Shown: positions 36,501 to 43,225 of the stretch, one piece after another
Layout of the letters: each line of letters opens with the position of its first letter
How positions within the stretch are numbered: position 1 is the stretch's first letter
NCBI GenBank assembly: GCA_905221605.1
Contig: CAJNDS010002068.1
Location: forward strand, 395,001 to 459,000
From: Symbiodinium natans
Taxonomy: Eukaryota > Sar > Dinophyceae > Suessiales > Symbiodiniaceae
Length of the DNA stretch: 64,000 bases
Reading direction: 5' to 3'
Notes under the pieces: generated by a model
Told to the model about the DNA's origin: nothing
Seen by the model: the letters and a program-made list of their open reading frames with translations, nothing else
The model's database searches: none
Made by a program: the position numbers and the translations under genes

Positions 36501-37059
36501 CATCATTGGCGCTCCAGGCCTCATCTTTCAGATCTTCCGTGTCTCCAGCTATTCCAGAAGCTTCTTTTTCTCCTTGAATGGCAAGACTCTTGGCACCAAA
36601 CGAAGAGACCTCCTCAGTCGTAACACACAACTTTTTCCCTCCGTCCTCCAAATCTCCAGGATCACCTTCCTGAACGACAGGTACCACATCCACCACTCTC
36701 TCTTCTGCAGCCGACACAGTTCCGATCTCCACATTGGGCATTTTTTCCTCTGGACCCACCGATTCCACCGCTGCCACACCCTCAGAAAGCGCTTCCATTT
36801 CTTCCCGATCCAGATGCTTTTCAACGATGTCTGCTCGGCTTCCAGAAATCCCTTCCTCATCAGGAGAACCCGAGGTCGGGGCGTCACCACCAGCCCTAAG
36901 ACCGCTATCCCTGATAGTAGAGGAAAAATCCTTTTCACCTACACTCCACGCTACCCTGTTGTGCCCTGAAAGACTCAGTAGGCGACGAGGATGAAGTAGT
37001 ACCCAGTGCTGGCTCTTCTTCCACAGGGACAATGCCCATTCCAACACTAGATCCTTCAC
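33295..37059 (-). CDS. LTR-element ORF2: S1-like, MLLE, three CCCH fingers, SAM-like
   Basis: 1,254 codons. Residues 60-400 are acidic and low-complexity with short repeats (PAVEENVPAV, PAVEENLPAA). About 411-472 resembles an S1/OB fold (GDEIVGLVRCINGYGAFLDH). About 540-600 closely matches the MLLE (PABC) domain signature KITGMLLGRPMEELQECV, which in poly(A)-binding protein docks PAM2 peptides. CCCH fingers lie at 714-733 (CKFFNQGRCRNGDECSYEH), 807-827 (CLYYNQGGCKYGTTCRYLH) and 858-878 (CCFDYYLRGRCRVRYGC then H). About 985-1037 is SAM-like (DLVDKGINKVTACKILQLV). It overlaps ORF1 by 125 nt and ORF3 by 218 nt, each downstream frame being +1. The first residues before VAWSVGEKDF are probably read from ORF1 instead. 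Confidence 0.88.
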   Translation of the reverse strand: MKDLVLEWALSLWKKSQHWVLLHPRRLLSLSGHNRVAWSVGEKDFSSTIRDSGLRAGGDAPTSGSPDEEGISGSRADIVEKHLDREEMEALSEGVAAVESVGPEEKMPNVEIGTVSAAEERVVDVVPVVQEGDPGDLEDGGKKLCVTTEEVSSFGAKSLAIQGEKEASGIAGDTEDLKDEAWSANDARVNAPDSTWSAKEARVEVHMVSRCTGDCNNGAQVSAAADDGGSQVDALVQPEVSREERNGKGYTGADEAAVVNDGGNSPLETMEPKEPAVEENVPAVDEQFNSPAVEENLPAAEGVTKDSNDGSAPIKGEVLPSGSSPEVDTERTATDEAKPLAGKKEGPEPLEHKMDDLVGLVQGQDEQCDPRVETKDVPGADDTEMVAEEHAKKVPRAGALDSPGEHCYQEGDEIVGLVRCINGYGAFLDHGDVNVLVPAEGNNAHQFKFGDTVNGTVKRVEDDGTVILDTFLVLEEDEEDSSSTLRKWKASGWSTWWTDSWYAGQWCQDSNSQWDWKREEEQSDEGFADQELSSEEREERQLYGEKIYKALLEDGKADKAYVGKITGMLLGRPMEELQECVADHAFLNAEARRAYGILQSDGWKPDGTEGTGLGKITTFSRKQYHNALFELACRKRRFTRPVVGEAVATVLSQGEDELWNALWLDTKRFLQELDGAVESMSKRKGKPMEAYMDPDQYKKAHMTPKTVSPGYSKLCKFFNQGRCRNGDECSYEHRRYGEGWPGGGSTEPKNSQKAGDEDGNIGDPPTEEGTVDEAQQEREDSAFRAKYNFGKGASKGEPTLGEPKSRLCLYYNQGGCKYGTTCRYLHDDDIALEGTWEPGKSWDNASRKALRDAGFHHCCFDYYLRGRCRVRYGCKYSHEEMSEDRLAQLKHLVNLANHVSFHRGRGLEIPDRNAFQPPVSGGAESSSSSAPKALQMTNVSQKQGEKGTLDEAEDDEQKNSVAESTGTLLQNPEEPIENWMARNEHLWVYTPHVSEVMITLGVTNVSDLQEFIFVEDLVDKGINKVTACKILQLVGGVRYRPEGPEKAVPSDASVRVQQSSGSKEAGREAVRTLAQVREAEGSGAKTMPRGSYRELFDKVKYRDAWTLAQRSPLCVQKLQLVGVGMPPVNPPTKKYRSRSNPVKRGRPLLDKKQVRQVPRSRSQRRVQPAEVVEKPKPLELKPRGGLSYRFSRAWADVVDDDDQAEALVSYADSSGDSSEEETRATHEGNLFARKGFTENCDSWQCSDGWFFKPQ

Positions 37060-37789
37060 TGTTTCCAGCCATCCCAGTCTTCTTCGGCAACACCCATTGG
37101 GTTTCTCCCGTGTCTAAGCAGTAAAGATATTCTCTCCCATCCTCGTGAAAATGGCGTTCCCATGTCTTCCCATCACAGTCGATGATTGGAAGGTCAGCAG
37201 CTTGAGACACTTTGCCTCCACCATCAGCGTATAAGTCTTCATCTGACTCTTGCTGTATTCTCGCTGCCTCCAATTCCAGGATTTCTCCTTCGCTCATCAC
37301 CATAGCAACAGGAACGACTCCTTCTGCGTCCCCAACGACGAGGATACTGCTTTTTGTCGCAGCAACAGGCGCAGTTTCTTCCGCTTCACCTGTCAACAGA
37401 TCACCACTTTCAGCCGCGAAACTCACTTTGTTGCGAGCTCGCTTGGAAACAGGGATAACATCCCCAACCAGTTCTGTCTGGCACCCTTGCTCCACCATCT
37501 TTGACGTAGAGGAGCTTGTTGTTGGCGCTCCCGTTGATTCAGCAGATTCCGCAGCTCGAAGAAGATGCCCATGTTTGCTCAGAAGGCGCAGCAAAACTGC
37601 TTCCATCTGGTCTTCCAGTCCTTCCACCACCGGCTTCTCTTCGCCACGCATACCACCAACATCAACCAGAGCTTCCACATTGGGAACAACTTTTTCACCC
37701 GTTGCAGACCTTTTGACACCACCTTCACCTTGGTCGCCCACATTGGAGCTCGATGATGCCGCACCAGTCCGTAACCAGTTGGTCGCCAT
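36935..37789 (-). CDS. LTR-element ORF1: WW-domain protein
   Basis: 284 codons starting MATNWLRTGA at 37789, 54 nt after the primer-binding site, the usual position of gag. Residues 55-80 form a helix (LEDQMEAVLLRLLSKHGHLL). Residues 209-237 are a WW domain (TWERHFHEDGREYLYCLDTG then ETQWVLP): Trp, Tyr, second Trp and Pro are present. WW domains bind Pro-rich peptides. No gag capsid or CCHC knuckle is recognisable. It ends VECR at TGA 36935, overlapping ORF2 in the -1 relation such that ORF2 is +1. The shift may be programmed or an assembly or mutation artefact. Confidence 0.87.
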   Translation of the reverse strand: MATNWLRTGAASSSSNVGDQGEGGVKRSATGEKVVPNVEALVDVGGMRGEEKPVVEGLEDQMEAVLLRLLSKHGHLLRAAESAESTGAPTTSSSTSKMVEQGCQTELVGDVIPVSKRARNKVSFAAESGDLLTGEAEETAPVAATKSSILVVGDAEGVVPVAMVMSEGEILELEAARIQQESDEDLYADGGGKVSQAADLPIIDCDGKTWERHFHEDGREYLYCLDTGETQWVLPKKTGMAGNSEGSSVGMGIVPVEEEPALGTTSSSSPTESFRAQQGSVECR

Positions 37790-37842
37790 GGCTTCAAACT
37801 TCCACCCTAAAGCCGAAACACAAACCGCAGGGAACCTAATTT

Positions 37843-37854
37843 GGGCTCATAACC
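37843..37854 (-). promoter_or_regulatory. Primer-binding site, half-tRNA initiator Met type
   Basis: In element sense GGTTATGAGCCC directly follows the last LTR base with no spacer. It is complementary to the anticodon arm of initiator tRNA-Met (GGGCTCATAACC), not to a tRNA 3' end. Copia and Ty5 use this same internal site with a cleaved half-tRNA primer (established knowledge). Confidence 0.85.
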
Positions 37855-38072
37855 TACGGGGGGCAACCGAAGGAGGACAGGGAACAAAACAGTCAACCCC
37901 AACAGAAGCCCTTGATCCCCTGGACCAACCAACAACAAACCAACCCAAAACACCAAGCACCCTTTGTTCTCGAGGCGCATGGCCCGATCTTGAGCCATAA
38001 AGATTACCGGGTACGTTGACCCTTCAACTTCCAACACCAACTCCTTTCTACAATACCAACTGCAGCTCCGCA
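37855..38072 (-). repeat. 5' LTR (218 bp)
   Basis: Identical to the 3' LTR except C at 38014 where the other copy has T at 29562. It contains a spliced-leader-like segment at 37989-38009. The promoter is presumed here; no TATA motif is obvious. Confidence 0.96.
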
Positions 38073-38160
38073 TAGGGTTTAGGGTTTAGGGTTTAGGGTT
38101 TAGGGTTGAGGGTCTAGGGCATGAGGAAAGCATGGGAAAGCTGCAGAGTCACAAGAAGCT

Positions 38161-38538
38161 CTACTCGACACACTGCCGCGGGGGCTGCCTGACGTCGTCC
38201 ACCTCGCTTGTCTTGGGCAGTGCCGACTGCACCACGTGTTCGCACACGGTGCCTGGAAGCAGAATACCCTAAACCCTAAACCCTAAACCCTAAACCCTAA
38301 ACCCTATGCATCCGGTTCGCAGATTGGGGCCCCCCGGAAGGGAGTCGCGGGGAGGGCAGCTCGAAATCCAAGAAGGCGGACCTTTTTCATAACCTACCCG
38401 AAACCCTAAACCCTGAACCCTAAACCCTAAACTTCTGGAACGTAAGTTTGGACTTTGTTTGGAACAACCCGCACGTAGCCTCAGAGCTCGGACCGCCCCA
38501 AGAAAGGCATCCAAACCCAGAAAAGAACAAACCCCCAT
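38161..38538 (-). CDS. Candidate small three-exon gene beside the LTR element
   Basis: Possible start at 38538 (MGVCSFLGLDAFLGAVRALR), a middle exon beginning at 38381 after AAAAAG (VRLLGFRAALPATPF) and a last exon 38161-38252 (CEHVVQSALPKTSEVDDVRQ) with a CCAG acceptor and stop TAG 38161. CCCTAAA repeats fill both introns. The terminal exon is the strongest part. The N-terminal MGVC could be acylated, but that is speculation. No family recognised. Confidence 0.45.
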
Positions 38539-38667
38539 AGGTTTAGGGGCTTAGGGCTTAAGGGCTTAGGGCTTAGGCTTCAGGCTTTGGGGTTGAGGGT
38601 CGGTTTTTTTTTAGGGTCTAGGGTTTCGGGTTTCGGGTTTCGGGTTTCGGGTTTCGGGTTTAGGGTT

Positions 38668-38935
38668 TAATCCCTTCCCCCTTTTATTAAATGGACCCCT
38701 AATACTAAAAACACTTTCCGGAAAATCCTGCCGAAACCAACCCCGCCTTTAAACCCTATTCCGAATTAGGGGGGGGTGGGTTCAGGCCTCCAAGAAACCC
38801 CTCAACACCAATAAAACCCTCAGAGGGTTACTTAAGTTGATTTCTTGAGTAACCCTGAAGTCTAATGAATTATGACATTTCGATAAGAATACCCCCTAAT
38901 AATAAAAACACTTTTCGAATTTTTAAAGGGGGAGG

Positions 38936-38967
<32 letters not shown>

Positions 38968-38993
38968 CGTTTAATATTAGGGGGAAGGGATTA
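38668..38993. mobile_element. 326-bp TIR element inserted in telomeric repeat
   Basis: TAATCCCTTCCCCCTTTTAT at the left mirrors TTTAATATTAGGGGG then AAGGGATTA at the right. It sits inside a TTTAGGG array, consistent with a TA target duplication. The interior has a second related motif pair (CCCCTAATACTAAAAACACTTT and CCCCTAATAATAAAAACACTTT) and a G-run of about 30 at 38939-38967. No coding frame. Confidence 0.78.
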
Positions 38994-39123
38994 GGGTTTT
39001 AGGGTTTAGGGTTTAGGGTTTAGGGTTCAGGGTTCAGGGTTCAGGGTTTAGGGTTTAGGGTTTTAGGGTGGTTTGGGGTTTTAGGGGGTCTAATCCCAAA
39101 CCCCAGGCCCCATCGGCTTGCAG

Positions 39124-39220
39124 CTGAGGTGCAGGCGATGAACTTCCCCGCCCGCTTGCCGGCGGAAACCCGCTCCGTGGTGCGCTCCCCGATGGAGTCG
39201 CTGGGCCAGTGCTCCTCCGG
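39124..39220 (+). CDS. Candidate plus-strand exon
   Basis: CTTGCAG acceptor, then EVQAMNFPARLPAETRSVV and RSPMESLGQCSS in one open frame, with a GT donor near 39221. The frame is strongly protein-like and lies between two TTTAGGG arrays. No family recognised. Confidence 0.5.
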
Positions 39221-39262
39221 GTTTGTTTTCGGTCCAGCAACAGCGTCCTCAGCTTTCGTTTT

Positions 39263-39530
39263 GGGGTTTAGGGTTTAGGGTTTAGGGCTTAGGGTTAAGG
39301 GTTAAGGGTTAAGGGTTAAGGGTTAAGGGTTTAGGGTTTAGGGTTTAGGGTTTAGGGTTTAGGGTTTAGGGTTTAGGGTTTAGGGTTTAGGGTTTAGGGT
39401 TTAGGGTTTAGGGTTTAGGGTTTAGGGTTTAGGGTTTAGGGTTTAGGGTTTAGGGTTTAGGGTTTAGGGTTTAGGGTTTAGGGTTTAGGGTTTAGGGTTT
39501 AGGGTTTAGGGTTTAGGGTTTAGGGTTTAG
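39263..39530 (+). repeat. Longest near-perfect TTTAGGG array in the window
   Basis: About 30 perfect heptamers after a GGGTTAA hexamer/heptamer variant block at 39285-39325. Confidence 0.95.
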
Positions 39531-39660
39531 ACCTGCTTGCGGCATGCAGTCAATATTCAAATGCGTATGTAGGCCGACTTTGAAACAAGGACCCCACCAA
39601 ACACTGGCACTGGAATCTTCAGAACTTGGCTTGCGCTCCCTGGACAGGTTTGCGATACTA

Positions 39661-39745
39661 GGGGGTACCTTATTGGGGTCCTTATTATAAGGGGATCCTA
39701 CTCTTTGGGGTCTATATCAGGGTTCCCTTATTCTCGTAAACCCCC
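39661..39745 (+). mobile_element. Short dispersed element, family C, copy 3
   Basis: GGGGGTACCTTATTGGGGTC at the left and TCTCGTAAACCCCC at the right, best match to the family consensus. It follows unique sequence downstream of the array. Confidence 0.8.
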
Positions 39746-39749
39746 ACGT

Positions 39750-41080
39750 GAGGCCCTAAGCAAGAAGAGCCTGCGCCCCAACCGAGCAGAAGCCCAAGAT
39801 CAGGAAGGCTGCTCGCCACATGGCTCTGCGCGTGTTGCGCATGCACCTAGATCCTGCGTTTGTATGAGGTGCGTCTGTGGGTGTGTGTGTGTGTGTGTGG
39901 GGGGGGGGTGGAAGGGGCGGGGGGTTGGATAAGTGCTGTCGAATCTGCGCCCTGCCTTCGTAAAGTCCGCTTGCACTTGGTGTCTCTGCTAACTAGAAAC
40001 TCCATCCACAGAGTAGTGGCCTGGATCGTGGTTTGATTGCTGCCTGGCATTGCCATCCTTCCAAAACGGCCCTGGGCCAAAAGCTGAGCGAAGAAAACTT
40101 GCATGGCCCATGATTCAAGACAGAAGAATTCTGGCTGCGGCAAGGGCCATGAGAACCGTGGGAACTGATTGCCACTAACACCCCCCAGACTTTTGGGAGG
40201 CTCCAAAAGGTGGAGCCACGGGTCATTGTTGATTAGGAACCCTTCAGAGGATCTACTTTGTGGGTCCTCCCAGGGGTCTGGGCCAGAAGATTGCGGAGCC
40301 CACCTCCATGGATTCACGCATGATCAACAGCTCAGCCTTCCGTATCCTCGAGTCGGGTTTAGGGTTTAGGGTTTAGGATTTAGGGTTTAGGGTTTAGGGT
40401 ATAGAGTTTAGCGTTTAGGGATCGGGCAGAGACTTAGGGAAGGTCGAACAGCTCTTCCCCCCCCTCTTCCCTCTTCCGGTGAGCTTCTGAAACTGTGTCG
40501 ATATGACGCTTAGCGCTGCTACAAAGATTCGAGCAGTATTGTGCTTTCATGCTCATGATGATCATCTGTATCAACCTTATATACCCTATAATAAACACTA
40601 TAAAGCTCGTTTTCGGTCCCTTTCGTGTATGGGGGCTTCTACACCGGTGTATCGGTTTCAATGCTCTTCTGCTGATTCTCATTGCTACCTGTTCTGCAAA
40701 GCCTGATCCGCGTTAAGAAACTTCCCTGGCCTCGGCACAGGGGCCCGAAAGAAGTCTTCCCAAAAGAAGCTGGGGGGTTTCCGAAATCCGGGGGGGGGGG
40801 GGGGGGGGGTGGTACCTTTTTGGGGTCCTTGTTATAAGGGAATCCGATTGTTCCCTATTTTCGTAAACCCCCACAGGGTTTAGGGTTTATGGACCTCATC
40901 CCAGAACCTTGAATTCCGATGTGCTAAGTTGTTTGCAGCCTTGCAATGCACATGGTGCTAGCCAAACGACCATCAGCAACACCCCCAAAACCCCCAAACC
41001 GAAACCCCAAACTCTAAACCCTAAACCCTAAACCCTAAACCAAAACCCCCCAAACCGAAGCTGCCGGGCCTTTTCAAAAG
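39750..41080. other. Region without a confident gene
   Basis: A 150-codon minus-strand open frame (39847-40317) and plus-strand frames (40169-40369, 40503-40706) overlap, and none has splice or domain support. Contains (GT)n at 39880 followed by a G-run, a TTTAGGG array at 40356-40420 and a family-C copy at 40809-40872. Confidence 0.4.
40809..40872 (+). mobile_element. Short dispersed element, family C, copy 4 (shortened)
   Basis: GGTACC...TTGGGGTCCTTGTTATAAGG then TTTTCGTAAACCCCCA, with about 20 bp deleted in the middle; preceded by a 20-nt G-run. Confidence 0.72.
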
Positions 41081-41134
41081 GGAGCTCTGAAGCGGTAGCT
41101 TTGGCCGACGCTCGGGCACCGGCTGCATGGCCTG

Positions 41135-41470
41135 TATCCGAAACGATAGTTTCTTGGGTGCCCGGGCTTCAATGGGCTTGTAGGTTATAGGTTTTACGGG
41201 GTCTTATAGGGTGTTATCGGGTTTTACAGGGCTTTATAGGGTGTATAGGGTTTTACGGGGTATCCGAAACGGTAGTTGCTGGGGCGCCGGGGCTTCAATG
41301 GGTTTATAGGGTCTTATAGGGCTTTATAGGGTTGATAGGGTTTAGAGGGCTTGATAGGTTTTACAGGGTTTATAGGGTTGACAGGGCTTTATAGGGTTTC
41401 ATGGGTTTTTTTGAGGATTTACGGGGTTCGTAGGGTTTATAGGGTTAATAGGGTTTGTAGGGTTGTTTTG
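41135..41470 (+). repeat. Degenerate GGGTTTATA-type array with a duplicated block
   Basis: Units such as GGGTTTTACAGGG and GGGCTTTATA form an irregular array. A block containing TATCCGAAACGATAGTT, then GGGCTTCAATGGG, recurs about 125 bp later (41140-41180 and 41260-41305), showing segmental duplication inside the array. Confidence 0.75.
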
Positions 41471-41743
41471 GGGCTTAGGTTTTCTCAAGGGTTCTTCGAG
41501 TTTTCAATGGGCTTTGCCTTTCTGGTACGTACATGCATGTCACGGTTCCGGACCCTAAACCCTAAACCCTAAACCCTAAACCCTAAACCCTACACCCTAA
41601 ACCCTAAACCCTAAACCCTAAACCCTAAACCCTTCTCCGGTCTGCCCTACATACAAGGGTCCGTAGTATCATACACCCTGAACGGAGTAAAATTTAGGGG
41701 AAGCCTCAGCCATTCTTAGGGTAGTTACATGGTTACTGGAAAA

Positions 41744-41824
41744 ATGGTCCTTAAACGGGGACCCCTTACATATGCAACCCCAAAACCCCATACTTCAGAA
41801 CCATTTAAGGGAGGTAAGGGACCA
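41744..41824. mobile_element. MITE-like element, ATGGTCC termini, copy 2
   Basis: Shares GACCCCTTACATATG, CCATACTTCAGAACC and the terminal GGTAAGGGACCAT with 11039-11149, shortened by about 30 bp. Confidence 0.7.
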
Positions 41825-42455
41825 TATTGAGGCATAAAAGCTACCATTAGAGCCATCATATTGTGAGGCCCCTAAGCCCTAAACCCTATACCCTATACCC
41901 TTGGAGTGAGGCCCCTAAGCCTGCAATGTCTGCGTCATCGGATTGGAGGCAGCCACTGCATCTCTGCTGGACGGTACCTCAAAGAGTGCAACACTTGGGT
42001 TGCGGGTTTAGGCGTTTGGGCGTTCGTTTGGGGGTTTACGGTTTACGGTTTACGGTTTAGGGTTTAGGGTTTAGGGTTTAGGGTTTAGGGTTTAGGGTTT
42101 AGGGTCTAGGGTCTAGGGTTCAGCATCTCAAGTCCAAGCATTCACTAGTCAAGCAGCTTGTCAAGTGTTGGAAAAAAAACCACCCACCCAAGAAACCCAT
42201 AACATTGAGAAAATACAAAGTTCACTCAATACATTCCCAGTACCCAGAACCGTCGATTTCAGTACTAAAAAATCGCGGGTCCCAAATGAGGAGGCAAACT
42301 TTCCCGCTCAAGGGGGGGTCGGAGTTTGAGGCAAGGGGGGGGTCTCCGAAAACCATTTTGCCTTTAAAATTGAAAAATACGACACCCCCTTGACCAAAAC
42401 TAGGCTGTGAAAAGGTCGCAGGGGCGGCCCTTCATCAGAATTGAGGGTTAAAAGC

Positions 42456-42615
42456 CCAGGAAAGTCACCGTTGCCCATTTTTGAGGCCAGGAAAGTCACC
42501 GTTGCCCACTTTTGAGGCCAGGCAAGTCACCGTTGCCCACTTTTGAGGCCAGGAAAGTCACCATTGCCCACTTTTGAGGCCAGGAAAATCACCGTTGCCC
42601 ACTTTTGAGGCCAGG
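42456..42615. repeat. 31-bp minisatellite, about five units
   Basis: Unit AGGAAAGTCACCGTTGCCCA then CTTTTGAGGCC, 31 bp. Read on the minus strand each unit has GGTGACTTTCCTGG, the same core as the 12850-13125 satellite, which also has a 31-bp period. Confidence 0.92.
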
Positions 42616-43225
42616 ATAGGGTTTAGGTTTAAGGCTCAGGGTTTAGGGCTCAGGGTTTTGGGGGCTTGGGGGTTTAGGGGTTTAGGGGTTTGAGCTTTGG
42701 GGGCTGTGGGGGTTGGGAAGGCCTACAAGCTTTCTCATATCTCTGAGAGCCGTGCCACGAAGAAGGGGTCCGACCTCAGGCTTGCCAAAAAAGGGTTTAG
42801 GGTTTAGGGTTTCTGGTTTAGGGTTTAGGGTTTAGGGTTTAGGTGTAGGGTTTAGGGCTTCGGGTTTAGGATTTAGGCGGCTTCGGCACAGTCTCTGAAC
42901 CCTCAATCACTGCCAATCAAATCCCCAAACCCTAAAACTCTAAACAACCCAAAACCCTAAAACCTTAACATCCCAAAACCCTAAGACCTTAAAACTCCTA
43001 CAGTCCCTGAATTCCCTAAACCCAAAAAAATTGCAAAGGCCCCAAAAACCCCGAAAGGCACGTAAATTTTATGAGTTTTATGCAAAACCTTCTGCCTAAC
43101 GCCCCAACACCCCAACACCCCGAAAACACCCTCAACTCCGGCCCAAATACCCTAAACCCTAAAAACCCTAATCCCCTAAAACCCCCAAACCCTAAACCCT
43201 AAACCCTAAACCCTAAACCTGGTAA

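Larger units (their letters stand above)
29403..38072 (-). mobile_element. Complete LTR element encoding WW/S1/MLLE/CCCH proteins, no pol
   Basis: 8,670 bp. The LTRs at 37855-38072 (5') and 29403-29620 (3') are 218 bp each and differ only at 29562/38014. The element is flanked by TAGGG on both sides (29398-29402 and 38073-38077), a 5-bp target duplication, although the repeat context makes this partly ambiguous. In element sense it starts TGCGGAG and ends CCCGTA. A primer-binding site follows the 5' LTR and a purine tract precedes the 3' LTR. The interior is intronless, unlike neighbouring genes, and consists of three long overlapping frames. No RT (YxDD), integrase, RNase H or protease motif was seen in any of them. 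It is therefore a non-autonomous element, closest in priming strategy to Ty1/copia-type copia and Ty5. It must depend on enzymes from elsewhere. Confidence 0.9.

Noticed and set aside
29991-38072. Possibility that the three frames are an ordinary host CCCH gene
   Set aside because: The direct 218-bp repeats, adjoining primer site, purine tract and 5-bp flanking duplication fit an LTR element, and the region is intronless among micro-exon genes.
37807-38073. Open frame across the LTR (88 codons)
   Set aside because: Present in both LTRs, with no start context or domain; likely chance openness of a 218-bp segment.
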